From Bombardia bombarda (taxonomy: Eukaryota > Ascomycota > Sordariomycetes > Sordariales > Lasiosphaeriaceae): DNA of 64,000 bases. A program made the position numbers and the translations under genes. Below the pieces are notes generated by a model. The model saw nothing but the letters and a program-made list of their open reading frames with translations. It did not search any database and had not been told where the DNA came from. Shown here in pieces: positions 46,631-57,321 of this stretch (position 1 is the first letter of the stretch; each line of letters starts with the position of its first letter). Location: positions 1,240,001 to 1,304,000 of the forward strand of contig JAULSR010000008.1 in the NCBI GenBank assembly GCA_030512295.1, written 5' to 3'.

Positions 46631-47704
46631 CTCCTTAAGCTGGCCCGTTACGGAGGACCGCTTTCGAGGATTTCGAAAATATTAATAATTAGACTCCCGA
46701 TCACTAAAAAGAAGGGGAGTCCTTAATTACGAGAGATTAACTAACGTTAAAACTTTTAGTTACCTTTTCCAGCATAAATACCTAGTAGTTTTAAATTATA
46801 ATGATGTAAATTATAGCTAGCTTTTTTATTAGCTTCGGTAACCTCGGCGCTATTTTAGCTAATTTTAACAATTAAGGAGGGCCGTTTCAGTTAAAAGACG
46901 ACCGTTCCCCCGCTTACGCGGTTAGTAAGTTAAAAATTAACGCTTCTTTTTAAGATAGGAAGGATTAGATTTAAGTTATAAAATAAAGGAATATTACTTG
47001 TTAAGATTGACTTTAATAACTCTAGGTTTAATAAGTTAGTATTTAAATAAAACCCGAAATATAATAATAATAGCGGGCTTATTAAAAGTAGCTTTATAAC
47101 GGAGATTTCGAATAAATTATATAACGGAAATTTAAAAATTATATTAATTTAAATTACTTTAATAATAAATCTAATAAAGTTTAAACTTATAAAAATTAAT
47201 TAATATATAGTTAATACGGTAAATTTTTTTAAGAATTTTACCGGGAATAAATTATATTAATCCAACGCTTTTTTAAAATAAAAATCGATAATATTTTTAT
47301 AAGTCGGAATTATTAAATTAAATTTAATTATTTTTATTATAATTAATATATTAAAATTATTTTTAATGTTATTTTAATTAAAAATTATACCGAATAATAT
47401 AAATATATTTAATTTATTAAATTTTATTTATAAAATAATAATAACCGAAAAGCTTATTATAAAAAATTAAGTTTTTTATTAGCTTTAGCAAATCCCGGAA
47501 ATTACCGCGTATTATAAAAAGAGCTTACTCGGGACTTTATTATAATAAAGTTTAGATTTAACGTAATAAAATTTAAGATTTATTTATTAAAAACTCCTTC
47601 CTTTCGTACGGATTTTTTTTTTACGTATTGTTAATTACTAGGTTTATTATTTAAATATTATTTTATATAAAAAAGCTTATTATATATTATAATTATAATA
47701 AACT
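46631..47704 (+). mobile_element. Ty3/gypsy internal region, copy A (5' part only)
   Basis: The sequence downstream of LTR A matches 60,515-61,580 (plus strand) and 57,600-59,075 (minus strand) over about 1 kb. It becomes progressively AT-rich after about 46,690. No coherent protein survives; it should cover the leader and gag start. The element breaks off at a pogo-like fragment. Confidence 0.7.
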
Positions 47705-48095
47705 AAAATATATAACGTGGTTTATAAGCGACCCGCGTATATAAGCGACCCGCGCACTTTTAGACCGCGTCGTAACCTTTTAATCTTAATACGCGATTTT
47801 TCCATAATAATATAATGTCTATATAAATAAAAAAAGGTAGAATTACTTTTGTTATTAAAGCATTTCGTATAATAAAAGAAATATTAATCCGATTCGTTAT
47901 AAAAACGTACGACGTCCTTAAAACTACCCTCCGTAATCGAATAAAAGGCTGCACTTTAAAGGCCGATAAACGTAATACCTAGTATAATTTGACCTTAATT
48001 AAAGAATAGACCTTTCTATAATATATATTTAATTTAAATACGCGAGGATTTCCGCCTTAGATTGACGATGTGTAAGATATAGCCGATCTTTTCCG
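47705..48095 (+). pseudogene. pogo/Fot1-like transposase remnant, 5' fragment
   Basis: The translation resembles the start of the better-preserved copy at 55,815, with stops replacing codons throughout. Upstream, ATAAGCGACCCGCG occurs twice (about 47,725-47,757), which may be part of the terminal repeat. A 3' scrap of the same element lies at 48,630-48,693 (compare 56,515-56,580). Confidence 0.65.
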
Positions 48096-48376
48096 TAAAA
48101 TATTACTATTATTAAAACTAGTCGAAGGAGAAAAAGAATAGGAAGTGGAAGATATTATGGAATATAAGGATAAGGGAAAGCAAAAAAAATTCCTAATTAA
48201 ATGGGTAGGATAGCCCGCTAAGTATAATACTTAAGAATTTAAAAAATACTTGGCTAACGTATAAAAGGTACTTTAAAAATACGAAAAGAAAGCAAAACAA
48301 AGGTATAGGAAGTGGAACGATTAAAAGATAAAGGTTAGAAATCGACGAGGACGTCGACCTACGGGGGGGGGATAAT
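48096..48376 (+). pseudogene. Ty3/gypsy integrase chromodomain remnant with polypurine tract, copy B
   Basis: The readable segment EVEDIMEYKDKGKQKKFL, then IKWVG*PAKYNT*EF, is a chromodomain in which expected Tyr/Trp codons are stops; it marks the C-terminus of a chromovirus integrase. The G-rich run at 48,362-48,371 just before the LTR is the expected polypurine tract. The upstream part of the element is missing and joined directly to pogo sequence. Confidence 0.8.
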
Positions 48377-48629
48377 TGTAAGGACATCCTTAAACATATA
48401 CTAAAGCATCCCTAAGTATATGCTAATTATTTTACCAACTATATATATAAGCAGCGGCCCTCGCCTACCTTTTATTGCGAGGGCTAGGTTGAAGTCTTAC
48501 GTTAATACTAATCATTGCTCGCCTTCTTAACTATCTTTATCACTTGCCTTCCTAGCTATCTTCATTGCTCGCCTGCCCAGTTATCTTCCTTATAACCACC
48601 TTGATCAGGCGTACCTACCTTCTCTTACA
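48377..48629 (+). repeat. 3' LTR of chromovirus, copy B
   Basis: 253 bp, TGTAAGGACATCC to CTTCTCTTACA, moderately RIP-mutated, with three units of the internal 25-bp repeat (CATTGCTCGCCTTCC...). Confidence 0.85.
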
Positions 48630-48693
48630 ATAATAATATAATTTTAAATTAAATTTAATATTTTAATAAGTATATTATTAGCTAGTAAATAAG

Positions 48694-48908
48694 TGTGACG
48701 GGCTAAACCTTAGGTACACTTTATAATAATTGTAGTTGCACGCTAGAACTAACTATCCGTGTGCCTAAGCTAGGGTTTTATCTTTAGGAAAGCTAACTAA
48801 GGTGCTAACTAAGATGCTAACTAAGGGGCTGTCACGTGCTAGTGCCTTGGCGCCAAGGCGCTAGTACTCCACGAGCTATTCCACGCCTAGGAGCGGGCTA
48901 GGCCCGTG
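48694..48908 (-). mobile_element. Short TIR element, copy 3
   Basis: Inverted relative to copy 1: it starts TGTGACGGGCT and ends GGCCCGTG. The 5-bp ATAAG flanks both ends (48,689-48,693 and 48,909-48,913), a likely target duplication. The palindrome GTGCCTTGGCGCCAAGGCGC is intact despite the RIP-mutated surroundings. Confidence 0.78.
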
Positions 48909-48974
48909 ATAAGTACCTTACGAATTATTTTACGCCTAAAAGCGGGCTATCGATATAAGTTTATAAATATTATT

Positions 48975-49323
48975 TTATTTTTACATTTAATTATTTAATT
49001 TAACCGTTAATTTCGAGGTAAAAAACGAAAAAAGGGTATAAGGTAATACCGAACTTTTTTAAAAGTATTTTTTAAAAAGTAAATATAAATTAAATACTTT
49101 TATTAAAAACGATTATATTAGAATATTTATAAAATAAATAAACTTATTTAAAAAATCATTTAATTAATTTTAAAGCGTTAAAAATAATTATAAATATATA
49201 ATATTTTATTTTAATAAATTTATTTATAATTATTAAAATATATTTATAAATTTTATTAACTTTAATATATATAGGAAAGGGAGTAATGTAATTAATAGAA
49301 ATATTTTTTTATAAAATTAACTA
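48975..49323. repeat. Inverted-repeat arm, left
   Basis: This AT-rich sequence is the reverse complement, with scattered changes, of about 55,470-55,810. The two arms flank the copia element and are older than its insertion. Confidence 0.65.
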
Positions 49324-49465
49324 TAAATAATTTATATAAATTATATAATAAAAATCGGAAAAATTTATTTTAAAAATAAAATTTTTATTAATTTAAAAGA
49401 TTATAAAATTTAATTATAAATCATTTATTATACTTACGTTTTTAAATTAAAAGGATATTTAAAAA

Positions 49466-49717
49466 TGTCGGATTAGCGATTAATCAGAAGCATATAGCCG
49501 TCAGGCTGCGACGGCTGTGATTGGTCGATAGGATGTAAAATAGTAGGGATTGGTTACGTGTCCCAGGAACCCCTCCAAACACCACCCACTTCCTATCCCC
49601 GTAGTTCGTAATCCTTTTACATAAACAAGCAGATTAATATAACAACAACAACCCCCAACCAACCCGTTCTTTACTATTACTATAATAATTAATACGAATA
49701 ACCTTATCATTCTAACA
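49466..49717 (+). repeat. 5' LTR of Ty1/copia element
   Basis: The 252-bp sequence runs from TGTCGGATTAGC to ATCATTCTAACA and matches 55,075-55,326 along its whole length. It is preceded by AAAAA at 49,461-49,465. Confidence 0.92.
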
Positions 49718-49809
49718 TTGATTAGTGGTTAACCGATTAGGCTAACTATAAAATAGTAAAGATTCCGATAGCGGTAGTAATCGTGGTTCTTACGATTGTT
49801 AGATAGAAA

Positions 49810-52800
49810 GCGGTATAAAGGATTATATTCGAAAAGGCATTAAATATATAAAAAGCCTAATCGACGCAGAACTACGAGCGCGAGAGAGACTTTTCAACGC
49901 ACGGGAAAACTGAGACGAAGACTTTAAAGATAACCGAAAGAAAGGCCTTACGTTTTACTTAACTATCTATATCCACCACGTATAACGGAAGCGACTATAA
50001 CCCTCCGTATTAACCTTACGAAAGACTTAATAGTTAAAAAAAAAGGCTTTAACCCTATTTAATTACCTATATCCTTCGATAAAAATAATCACGATGGCGA
50101 CCTTACGTACGAATAGTTATATTATTAGCATTATTAACTTAACTTAAAAAAGTAAAGATTTTAATCCGATAGACGAAAACTAGGCTATAATAAAGAGACT
50201 TAACACTTACCTAGTTAATTGCTTTAAGATTTATAATAACGAGGAACTGCGAAACGACGTCTTATTTAAAGCCTTTTAATCCGACTTTATTAATTAGATA
50301 AAAAACTATTTTAAAACCCTCGATAAAACTCTCCGTACTAGCTTTAAACACTTCCTTAATAACTATAGCATTTACTTCGATAAAAGAGAAATAATATTAT
50401 AACAACTCGTTACGATAGCTTAAAAGGAGGAGGCACCCGAGTGGCCCGATAAAAAAGCTAAACGGTATTATAAATATAAAAAAGATAAATTCTAATTATA
50501 TTATAACCCGTACTCTTTTAAGTTTAAAGGCATCATTAAGAGTAATACCGTCGCTTTTACTCCGTTAGAGAAGAATAATGCCGTCGTTCCTACTCCGTTA
50601 AAAAAGAACAATCCCGTTGCTTTTACCCCAAACAACCCCGTTAAGACCCAGTTGAGCACGACTATTACTAAAGACGAACCTTTCGATATATCCAAATACT
50701 TAACTAATATAATACTACGAATATTAATAGACTTCATTAAAATATATAATAATAATAACGAAAAGTTCGGAAGTAAACTTTATAATATTTTAGACTTTAA
50801 AATTTAGATCTTTAAGGATTTTTATAGGAAAGCCGACATTCCACCCCACGTATACTATAAAGCATACTTAATTATATTAAAGAATAAAGCTAAGCAGTTT
50901 TACTTCGACTATCTAATAAAGGAAAACCTTAACTTTAACGAAATAATTAACTGCACTAAAGAATTCTTTTATACCGTTGAAAACCGCTAGATATATATCT
51001 AAGAATAACAATTAATAACCTTCCTTAAAATCATTTAAATAAACCCCGATAAAAATTTATCGCAATATTTCGAAATCCTTATAAATAAACTATAAAAGAT
51101 TTATAAAGGATTATTAATATTAAACAATTATAAAGGAAACTAAAGCCTCGTAAAGTAATTACTTAATATATATTAAAAAATAAACGTATATAAATTAATA
51201 ACGATAAAGCTAACTTCTAGCTTTAAAAGCGTTACCTTTAAATTAAAGAATGTTATAAATATTTATATACATTTTAAAAAAACTATCTATTAATAACAAT
51301 ATCTTACCAATTAAAAATTAAAAAACGTTAATTAATATTAAATTAATCGATAATACAAAAGCGGATAATCTATTATTAAAAAAAGCTACCGAACGAACCC
51401 CTAAGGCAATAAACTACGCAAGCTAATTAAAAGTAATAAAAAATGCTTCGTATATGGAAAATAAAGCTATTAGTCTATAAAGTATCCGATCTTTAAACGC
51501 TAATTAAAATATAACTAATAACGAAAATATATATAAAAGATAAGTAAAAAAAAGACCGATTTCGTTCAATTTCTAATAAATTTTAAAAGTATTAATACCG
51601 GCGAAAGCGAAGCCAAAACTAAGGCTAATTTCGAAACTTAATTAACCATAAAAATAATACTTAAACCGGAATTTAAAAGCTTTTTAACGGTATATAGCCC
51701 GGTTAACGGCAAAAAGACAATTAACCTTTTTAATAACTAAGCGATAATATATATAATAACGATAACTGACCTATTTAAATAATTTTCGAACAAACCCGTA
51801 TTTTTTTTCCACTTTAAAAGCTAATATAATTTAAAAACCTTCCAAAACATTATACCTAATATAAGTATAATAAGTATATTAATAGCTAATAAAAACCAAA
51901 TTAAAACATTTTAAAAGAAAGTCCTTAATATTAAAATTAATACTTTAACGGCTAGATAATATTATATATAATTTAAAAATAACCCAAAAAGTATATTTTT
52001 CGGAACCGTAGCCGTAGAAACTCCCTTTAAAATTATTAACTTTTAAATCGTTTTAATAAATACCCCGTTCTTATTCTACCTTTCGGATATAAATAAATAT
52101 AATATTTATTTTAATAATATCCTTAATATTTTAATTTATTAAAATAAAGGTTATTTAATCGTATAAAAATAAAGCTATTTTTAGCTTTTATTAAACGATA
52201 TAAAAAAAACTATCGTATAGTGTTACTTAATAAAAACGGAGCTACGTTAATTATACCGACAATTCGGTTATCCGGCGATAAAACGCTTATATAAGGTATT
52301 TATATAAGCAGGCTATAATAATTTGAATTATAACGTTATTAAGAAAATTAATAAGTTTTATTATTAATATTAGATATAAAGCAATAACCCCGGCAGATTT
52401 AAATTCACCCTTCGTAACGAAATTAATTTTAATTACCGAATAATAATAAATATTATATATATCAATAAAAGGCTAGTTATCCATATTATCGACGAAATTA
52501 CCTCTTTCTAAGCCGTACGATTTTTTTAAAAAATAATAATAAAAGTAATATAAAATATAATCCGGGTTATATAAATTAATATATACGTTAAACTATTTAA
52601 TATTATTATTACCGATATAAGAACTAACTTTATAGCAAAAGAATTCGTTAATAACGCCCGTAATATATCAATTAAAATTAAAAAAATTCCTATTAAAGTT
52701 TATAATTTTATCGGCAAATTAAAATAGTATTATAAACTATTTAAACGAATATATAAAGTTATTATAACAGATTTATAAAGCGTTAATATTATAATAAATT

Positions 52801-53050
52801 AAACTTTTTAAATAATTATTAAAATAATTAACGATATTATAAGCTTAAACGGTTTAATGCTTATACTTTTTATTTTCAAAACGTATTTTCGGATAACTAA
52901 CTTATCGCCCCGATCCTTTTCTATTAAAGTATATACGAAAGTAATATAAAAGGTAATAATAAAAATACGTACCTTTAAAGTAAAGAGATAAATATCCAAA
53001 ACTTTAGGTACCCGTAACGGCCCGAATAATTTAAAAACACTCAACCTCCT
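49810..53050 (+). pseudogene. copia gag and integrase region
   Basis: Low-complexity gag traces (NNAVVPTPLKKNNPVAFTPN) lie near 50,570. Integrase traces include FGYPAIKRLYKVFIQAGY near 52,265, PGRFKFTLRNEINFNYRI near 52,393 and TDIRTNFIAKEFVNNARN near 52,610, which follow the GAG-pre-integrase and DDE core layout. The frame is interrupted by many stops. Confidence 0.75.
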
Positions 53051-53469
53051 TTTCTAAAGCGAAATAAAAGTATAGCAAAAAGCTTATAAGTGGACCGGCC
53101 TGTATATATTATTCGTATATAATAAAAAAACTTATACGATTAAAGTTAACGGTAAACTTATTAACTTTTATATTGTAATAATTAAATTATATTATTGTAA
53201 TAATTTAATTATTACCCCGATTTAAAATAAAACTAAAAAACCTTATAATAATAACGATTATAACGACGAATAAACTCCTTTATAAAAAAAAATCCGAATA
53301 TTAAAGCAGCGAAAACGTCCCTTTAGGTTAAAGAATAAAATAAAGCCAAATCTTAATATAAATATAGCGATAATTAAAAGTATAGACTTTATAATAACTT
53401 ATTTAATAATAAAAAAAATTAAGGATTATAACTTAACAGTCTAACTCCGTTAAGAAAGGAAAATTCCAA

Positions 53470-54990
53470 TAGCTAGCGAACTTTTTTCCCTTTTTAATTA
53501 AAAGGAAGTTAAAGCCTTTATTAAACGAGGTGTCTTTGTATTCCAAAGGTACGACCCGGAGAAGTATAAGGGTATATATATCTTTAAATTACGTATAGTA
53601 CGGAAGGTTAAAGGCAAAGAAACAGACTCCTTATATAAAAAATCCTAGCTTATAATATAAGGCTATAACGATTAAAGTAAAGAACTAGTGTTAACGTAAA
53701 GCCTTATAATCTAACGAGCGAGCTAACGGATTTTAGTTGCCTTAGCACCTTTTTTAATCTGGTAAGGAATAATGCTATAGATCCGAAATATTATGTAGGT
53801 ATATATATAATTTATAACGGCATTTTAACGTACGATTTTAACCTACCTTCCTAAATAAATTCGTTATAATTATTTGAAAAAAATAATTATAAAGGTAATT
53901 AAATTATTATACGGCATAGCCGAGGTAGGTACGTATTAGTAAGCAACTTACTTTAAGTATTATCGAAACTAATTAAGTATAATTATATTAACCTACGATT
54001 TATACTTATTAATTACGTTAAATAATTTAAAGTATTTTATAATCGTTAATATATAAATTAATAATATAATTAGCTTTAACGATTTAAGTTTCGAAGCTTT
54101 AAAGAAAAAGATAATTAAACAAACTAAATTTATAATTAAACTAAAATAAAAGCTAACTTTAATTAATCCGCTTATATTTAACGGATATATTTTAACCTAA
54201 AAGAATAATATATTAGCCCTATAGTAAAAAAAGTAAAACAAAAAGTTTAAAATTATAACTAATGTTTAAAAATACGTCGAATAATAAGCACGTAGTACGT
54301 ATATCATATCGATTTATTAATTTGAGGCTATATTTGATTTATCGGCGGCAATATAATATAAAGAACCTATAAAAAAAGACGTTACTAAGATAAATAAACG
54401 AATTAAATAGCAAATAAAGCACGCCGACCGAGGTATTAATTATATTTCTTTCGACTTATATACGGCTAGATTATTTGTTTATATAAACGCTTCATTCGCT
54501 AACAATAAAAACTTAAACTTATAAATCGGATACGTAATCTTTTTAACGAACGAAAAAACGAATAAAAAAAGCTTTATAATAATAAAAAATATAATTTATT
54601 AATTATTAATTAAATATAAATGGATTATAAGAAGCGTATTAGCTTTAAAAATTTACGCGATAGCTAACGGCGTTAACGCAAGCATTTCTTTTAATATAAC
54701 GATTAATATAATCCTAACTAAACTAAATATCCCGAATATCCTTATAATCGTTTATACCAACTTTTTCTCTTTATACAAATACTTAATAAAACTAAGCATT
54801 ACGAAAAAAAAGCGGCTTATAATAAATATTATAAGTATAAAGTAAGCATACGAGAAGTAGGAGATTTTTAAAGTCCGTTAAATTAACGAAAACGACAACC
54901 CGGCCAACGCAATAACGAAGTTAATATCTAACTAGTTCCTATAGGCCCTTATTAATAATAATACATTAAAGGTAAGAATTCAAGCTTCCA
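53470..54990 (+). pseudogene. copia reverse transcriptase and RNase H region
   Basis: Near 53,563 the reading GVFVFQRYDPEKYKGIYIF followed by RIVRKVKGKETDSLYKKS is a clear RVT_2-type start. From 54,460 YTARLFVYINASFANNKNLN and GYVIFLTNEKTNKKSF mark RNase H, ending with NDNPANAITKLISN. Stops occur at expected Gln/Trp positions. Confidence 0.85.
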
Positions 54991-55074
54991 TAAAGCGGAA
55001 TAAGAAGGATAACAAATAACAAGGCCTTCAATAAGGGAGGAAGTTAATCGTTAAAAAAAGTAAAAGATTGCTAG

Positions 55075-55326
55075 TATCGGATTAGCGATTAATTAAAGGC
55101 ATATAGCCGTTAGGCTACGACGGCTATAATTGGTCGACAGGATGTAAAACAGTGGGGATTGGTCACGTGTCCTAGGAACCCTTCCAAATACTACCCACTT
55201 CCTATCCCCGTAGTTCGTGATCCTTTTATATAGATAAGCAGATTAATATAACAATAACAACCCCCAACTAACCCGTTCTCTACTGTTACTATAGTGACTA
55301 GTACGAATGACCTTGTCATTCTAACA
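55075..55326 (+). repeat. 3' LTR of Ty1/copia element
   Basis: 252 bp, beginning TATCGG (5' copy TGTCGG, a G-to-A change) and ending GTCATTCTAACA. It is followed by AAAAA. Confidence 0.92.
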
Positions 55327-55469
55327 AAAAAGGATTAAAATAATTAATTTTATAAACCGTATTTATTATTAATTAAATATAACTACCATTATTCGGGCTT
55401 ATTATAATACTTATTTATTATATAATAAAATAAAAACCCTAAAATTATTATTAATTCCGTTAACTCTAT

Positions 55470-55810
55470 AAAAAGATATTTTTATTAATTATATTACCCT
55501 TTTTTTTATATATATTAAAATTAATAAAATTTATAAATACGTTTTAATAATTATAAATAAACTTATTAAAATAAAATATTATATATTTATAATTATTTTT
55601 AATATTTTAAAGCTAACCGAACGATTTTTTAAACGAATTTACTTATTTTATAAATATTTTAATATAATTATTTTTAATAAAAGTATTTAATTTATATTTA
55701 CTTTTTAAAAAATATTTTTAAAAAAGCTCGGTATTACTTTACACCTTTCTTCCGCTTTTTACCCTTAAATTAATAATTAAATTAAATAATTAAACGTAAA
55801 AATAAAATAA
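55470..55810. repeat. Inverted-repeat arm, right
   Basis: Reverse complement of the left arm at 48,975-49,323. Its outer end abuts the pogo-like transposase. Confidence 0.65.
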
Positions 55811-55814
55811 TAAT

Positions 55815-57060
55815 TATTAAAGCACTTTATATAATAAAAGAAATATTAATCCGATTCGTTATAAAAACGTATGACGTCCTTAAAACTACCCTCTACGACC
55901 GAATAAAAGGTTGCATTCCAAAGGCCAATAAACGTAATGCTTAGTGCAATTTAACCTTAACTAAGGAAGAGACCCTTCTATAATATATACTTGATCTAAA
56001 TACGCGAGGATTTCCGCCCCGGATTAACGATATACGAGATATGGCCGATCTCCTCCGCAAGACGCGTGGCGCGGAGCCAGTCGGCAAGCAATGGCCATAC
56101 AACTTCATACAATGCCGCTCCGAGCTTAAGACGCGTTTTTTACGTATATATAACTTTTAAAAGGCTTTTTATAAAGATTTTAATTTAATAAATATATAAT
56201 TCCGACTTATAATTAATATATAGGCAAAATATAGCAATTAAAATTATAACTTTTATAACTTCGACGAAATAAGCTTTATAATAAAGATTATTTAAAGTAA
56301 TATAATCGTTATATATATAGATCGATGCGGCCGAAATAAGTAATTTTAACTTAATAATCGAAAATAAACGACAGCAATTAAATATATAAGCAGCAACGGC
56401 TTCGTATTATTACCGTTTTTAATTTTATAAGGTATTAACTATCTTACCTCTTAATATATCGAATGTAGCCTTTTTTTCCTTTGGGTAATTAAAACTTTAA
56501 TAAACGGTTAAATAAATAATAATATAGCTTTAAATTAAATTTAATACTTTAATAAGTATATTATTAGCCGGTAAATAAGTATATATCGGATGATTATTTT
56601 AGACGGCTATAAGAACTATCTATCGGCCTAGTTTGAAAAGTTTTATAAGAAGAAAAACATTATTACTCTTTACCTCCTTACATATTCCTTATATATCACC
56701 TAGCCTTTAAATGTTAATTATTTTAATATATTAAAGCGGATATACGGCCGAGAATTAAAGGTTTTTATTAAAACTTATATTAATTATATTATTAAAACCG
56801 AGTTCTTTTTTACGTTTAAAGCCGCTTATTTTAATATTATAACGGCCGAAAATATTTAAGCTAGCTTCCAAGGAGCTGGCTTAGTGCTATATAATCTTTA
56901 AACTATTTTATTAAAGCTTAATATTAAACTACGGACGCTAATATCGACTGGATTACCCTTTTTAAAAGCCGACCTATAAGTCTTTTAAATATTATATAAC
57001 CCTTTTAAAGCCATTTCGTAATTAAAATATATATAGCACTATATTATTAAATATTAAAAA
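55815..57060 (+). pseudogene. pogo/Fot1-type transposase remnant
   Basis: The reading starts with a helix-turn-helix part (YDVLKTTLYDRIKGCIPKAN) and continues TKEETLL*YILDLNTRGFPP. It passes through a well-preserved segment (DMADLLRKTRGAEPVGKQWP, about 56,040-56,130), then FYNFDEISF (first Asp), IILDGYKNYLSA (second Asp) and a degenerate form of the SSHITQPLDV motif. These define the DDE_1 fold of Tc1-mariner/pogo elements. Stops are abundant except in the GC-rich patch. Confidence 0.85.
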
Positions 57061-57102
57061 AGCTCTTTAATTAATGTTTTTTTAGCTGTAAAATAATTAA
57101 CG

Positions 57103-57321
57103 TATCACGGGCCTAGCCCGCTCCTAGGCGTGGAATAGCTCGTGGGGTACTAGCGCCTTGGCGCCAAGGCACTAGCACGTGACAGCCCCTTAGTCAGCAT
57201 CTTAGTCAGCACCTTAGTTAGCTTTCCTAGGGATAAAACCCTAGCTTGGGCATATGGATAGTTAGTTCCGGCGTACAACCATAATTATTATAAAGTGCAC
57301 CCAAGGTTCAGCCCGTCACAT
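57103..57321 (+). mobile_element. Short TIR element, copy 4
   Basis: Starts TATCACGGGCC (probably TGTCACGGGCC before mutation) and ends GCCCGTCACA. The core GCGCCTTGGCGCCAAGGCAC and the CCTAGGGATAAAACCCTAG palindrome are kept. No clear target duplication. It sits between the pogo remnant and an inverted gypsy copy. Confidence 0.78.

Larger units (their letters stand above)
49466..55326 (+). mobile_element. Full-length RIP-inactivated Ty1/copia retrotransposon
   Basis: The 5,861-bp element has two 252-bp LTRs and an AAAAA target duplication (49,461-49,465 and 55,327-55,331). The order gag, integrase, reverse transcriptase, RNase H is the copia order. All coding parts are saturated with stops that replace Gln and Trp, and TA steps are abundant while CA is rare, as expected of RIP. 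The two LTRs differ mainly by C/T and G/A. No intact ORF remains, so it cannot move by itself. Confidence 0.9.
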
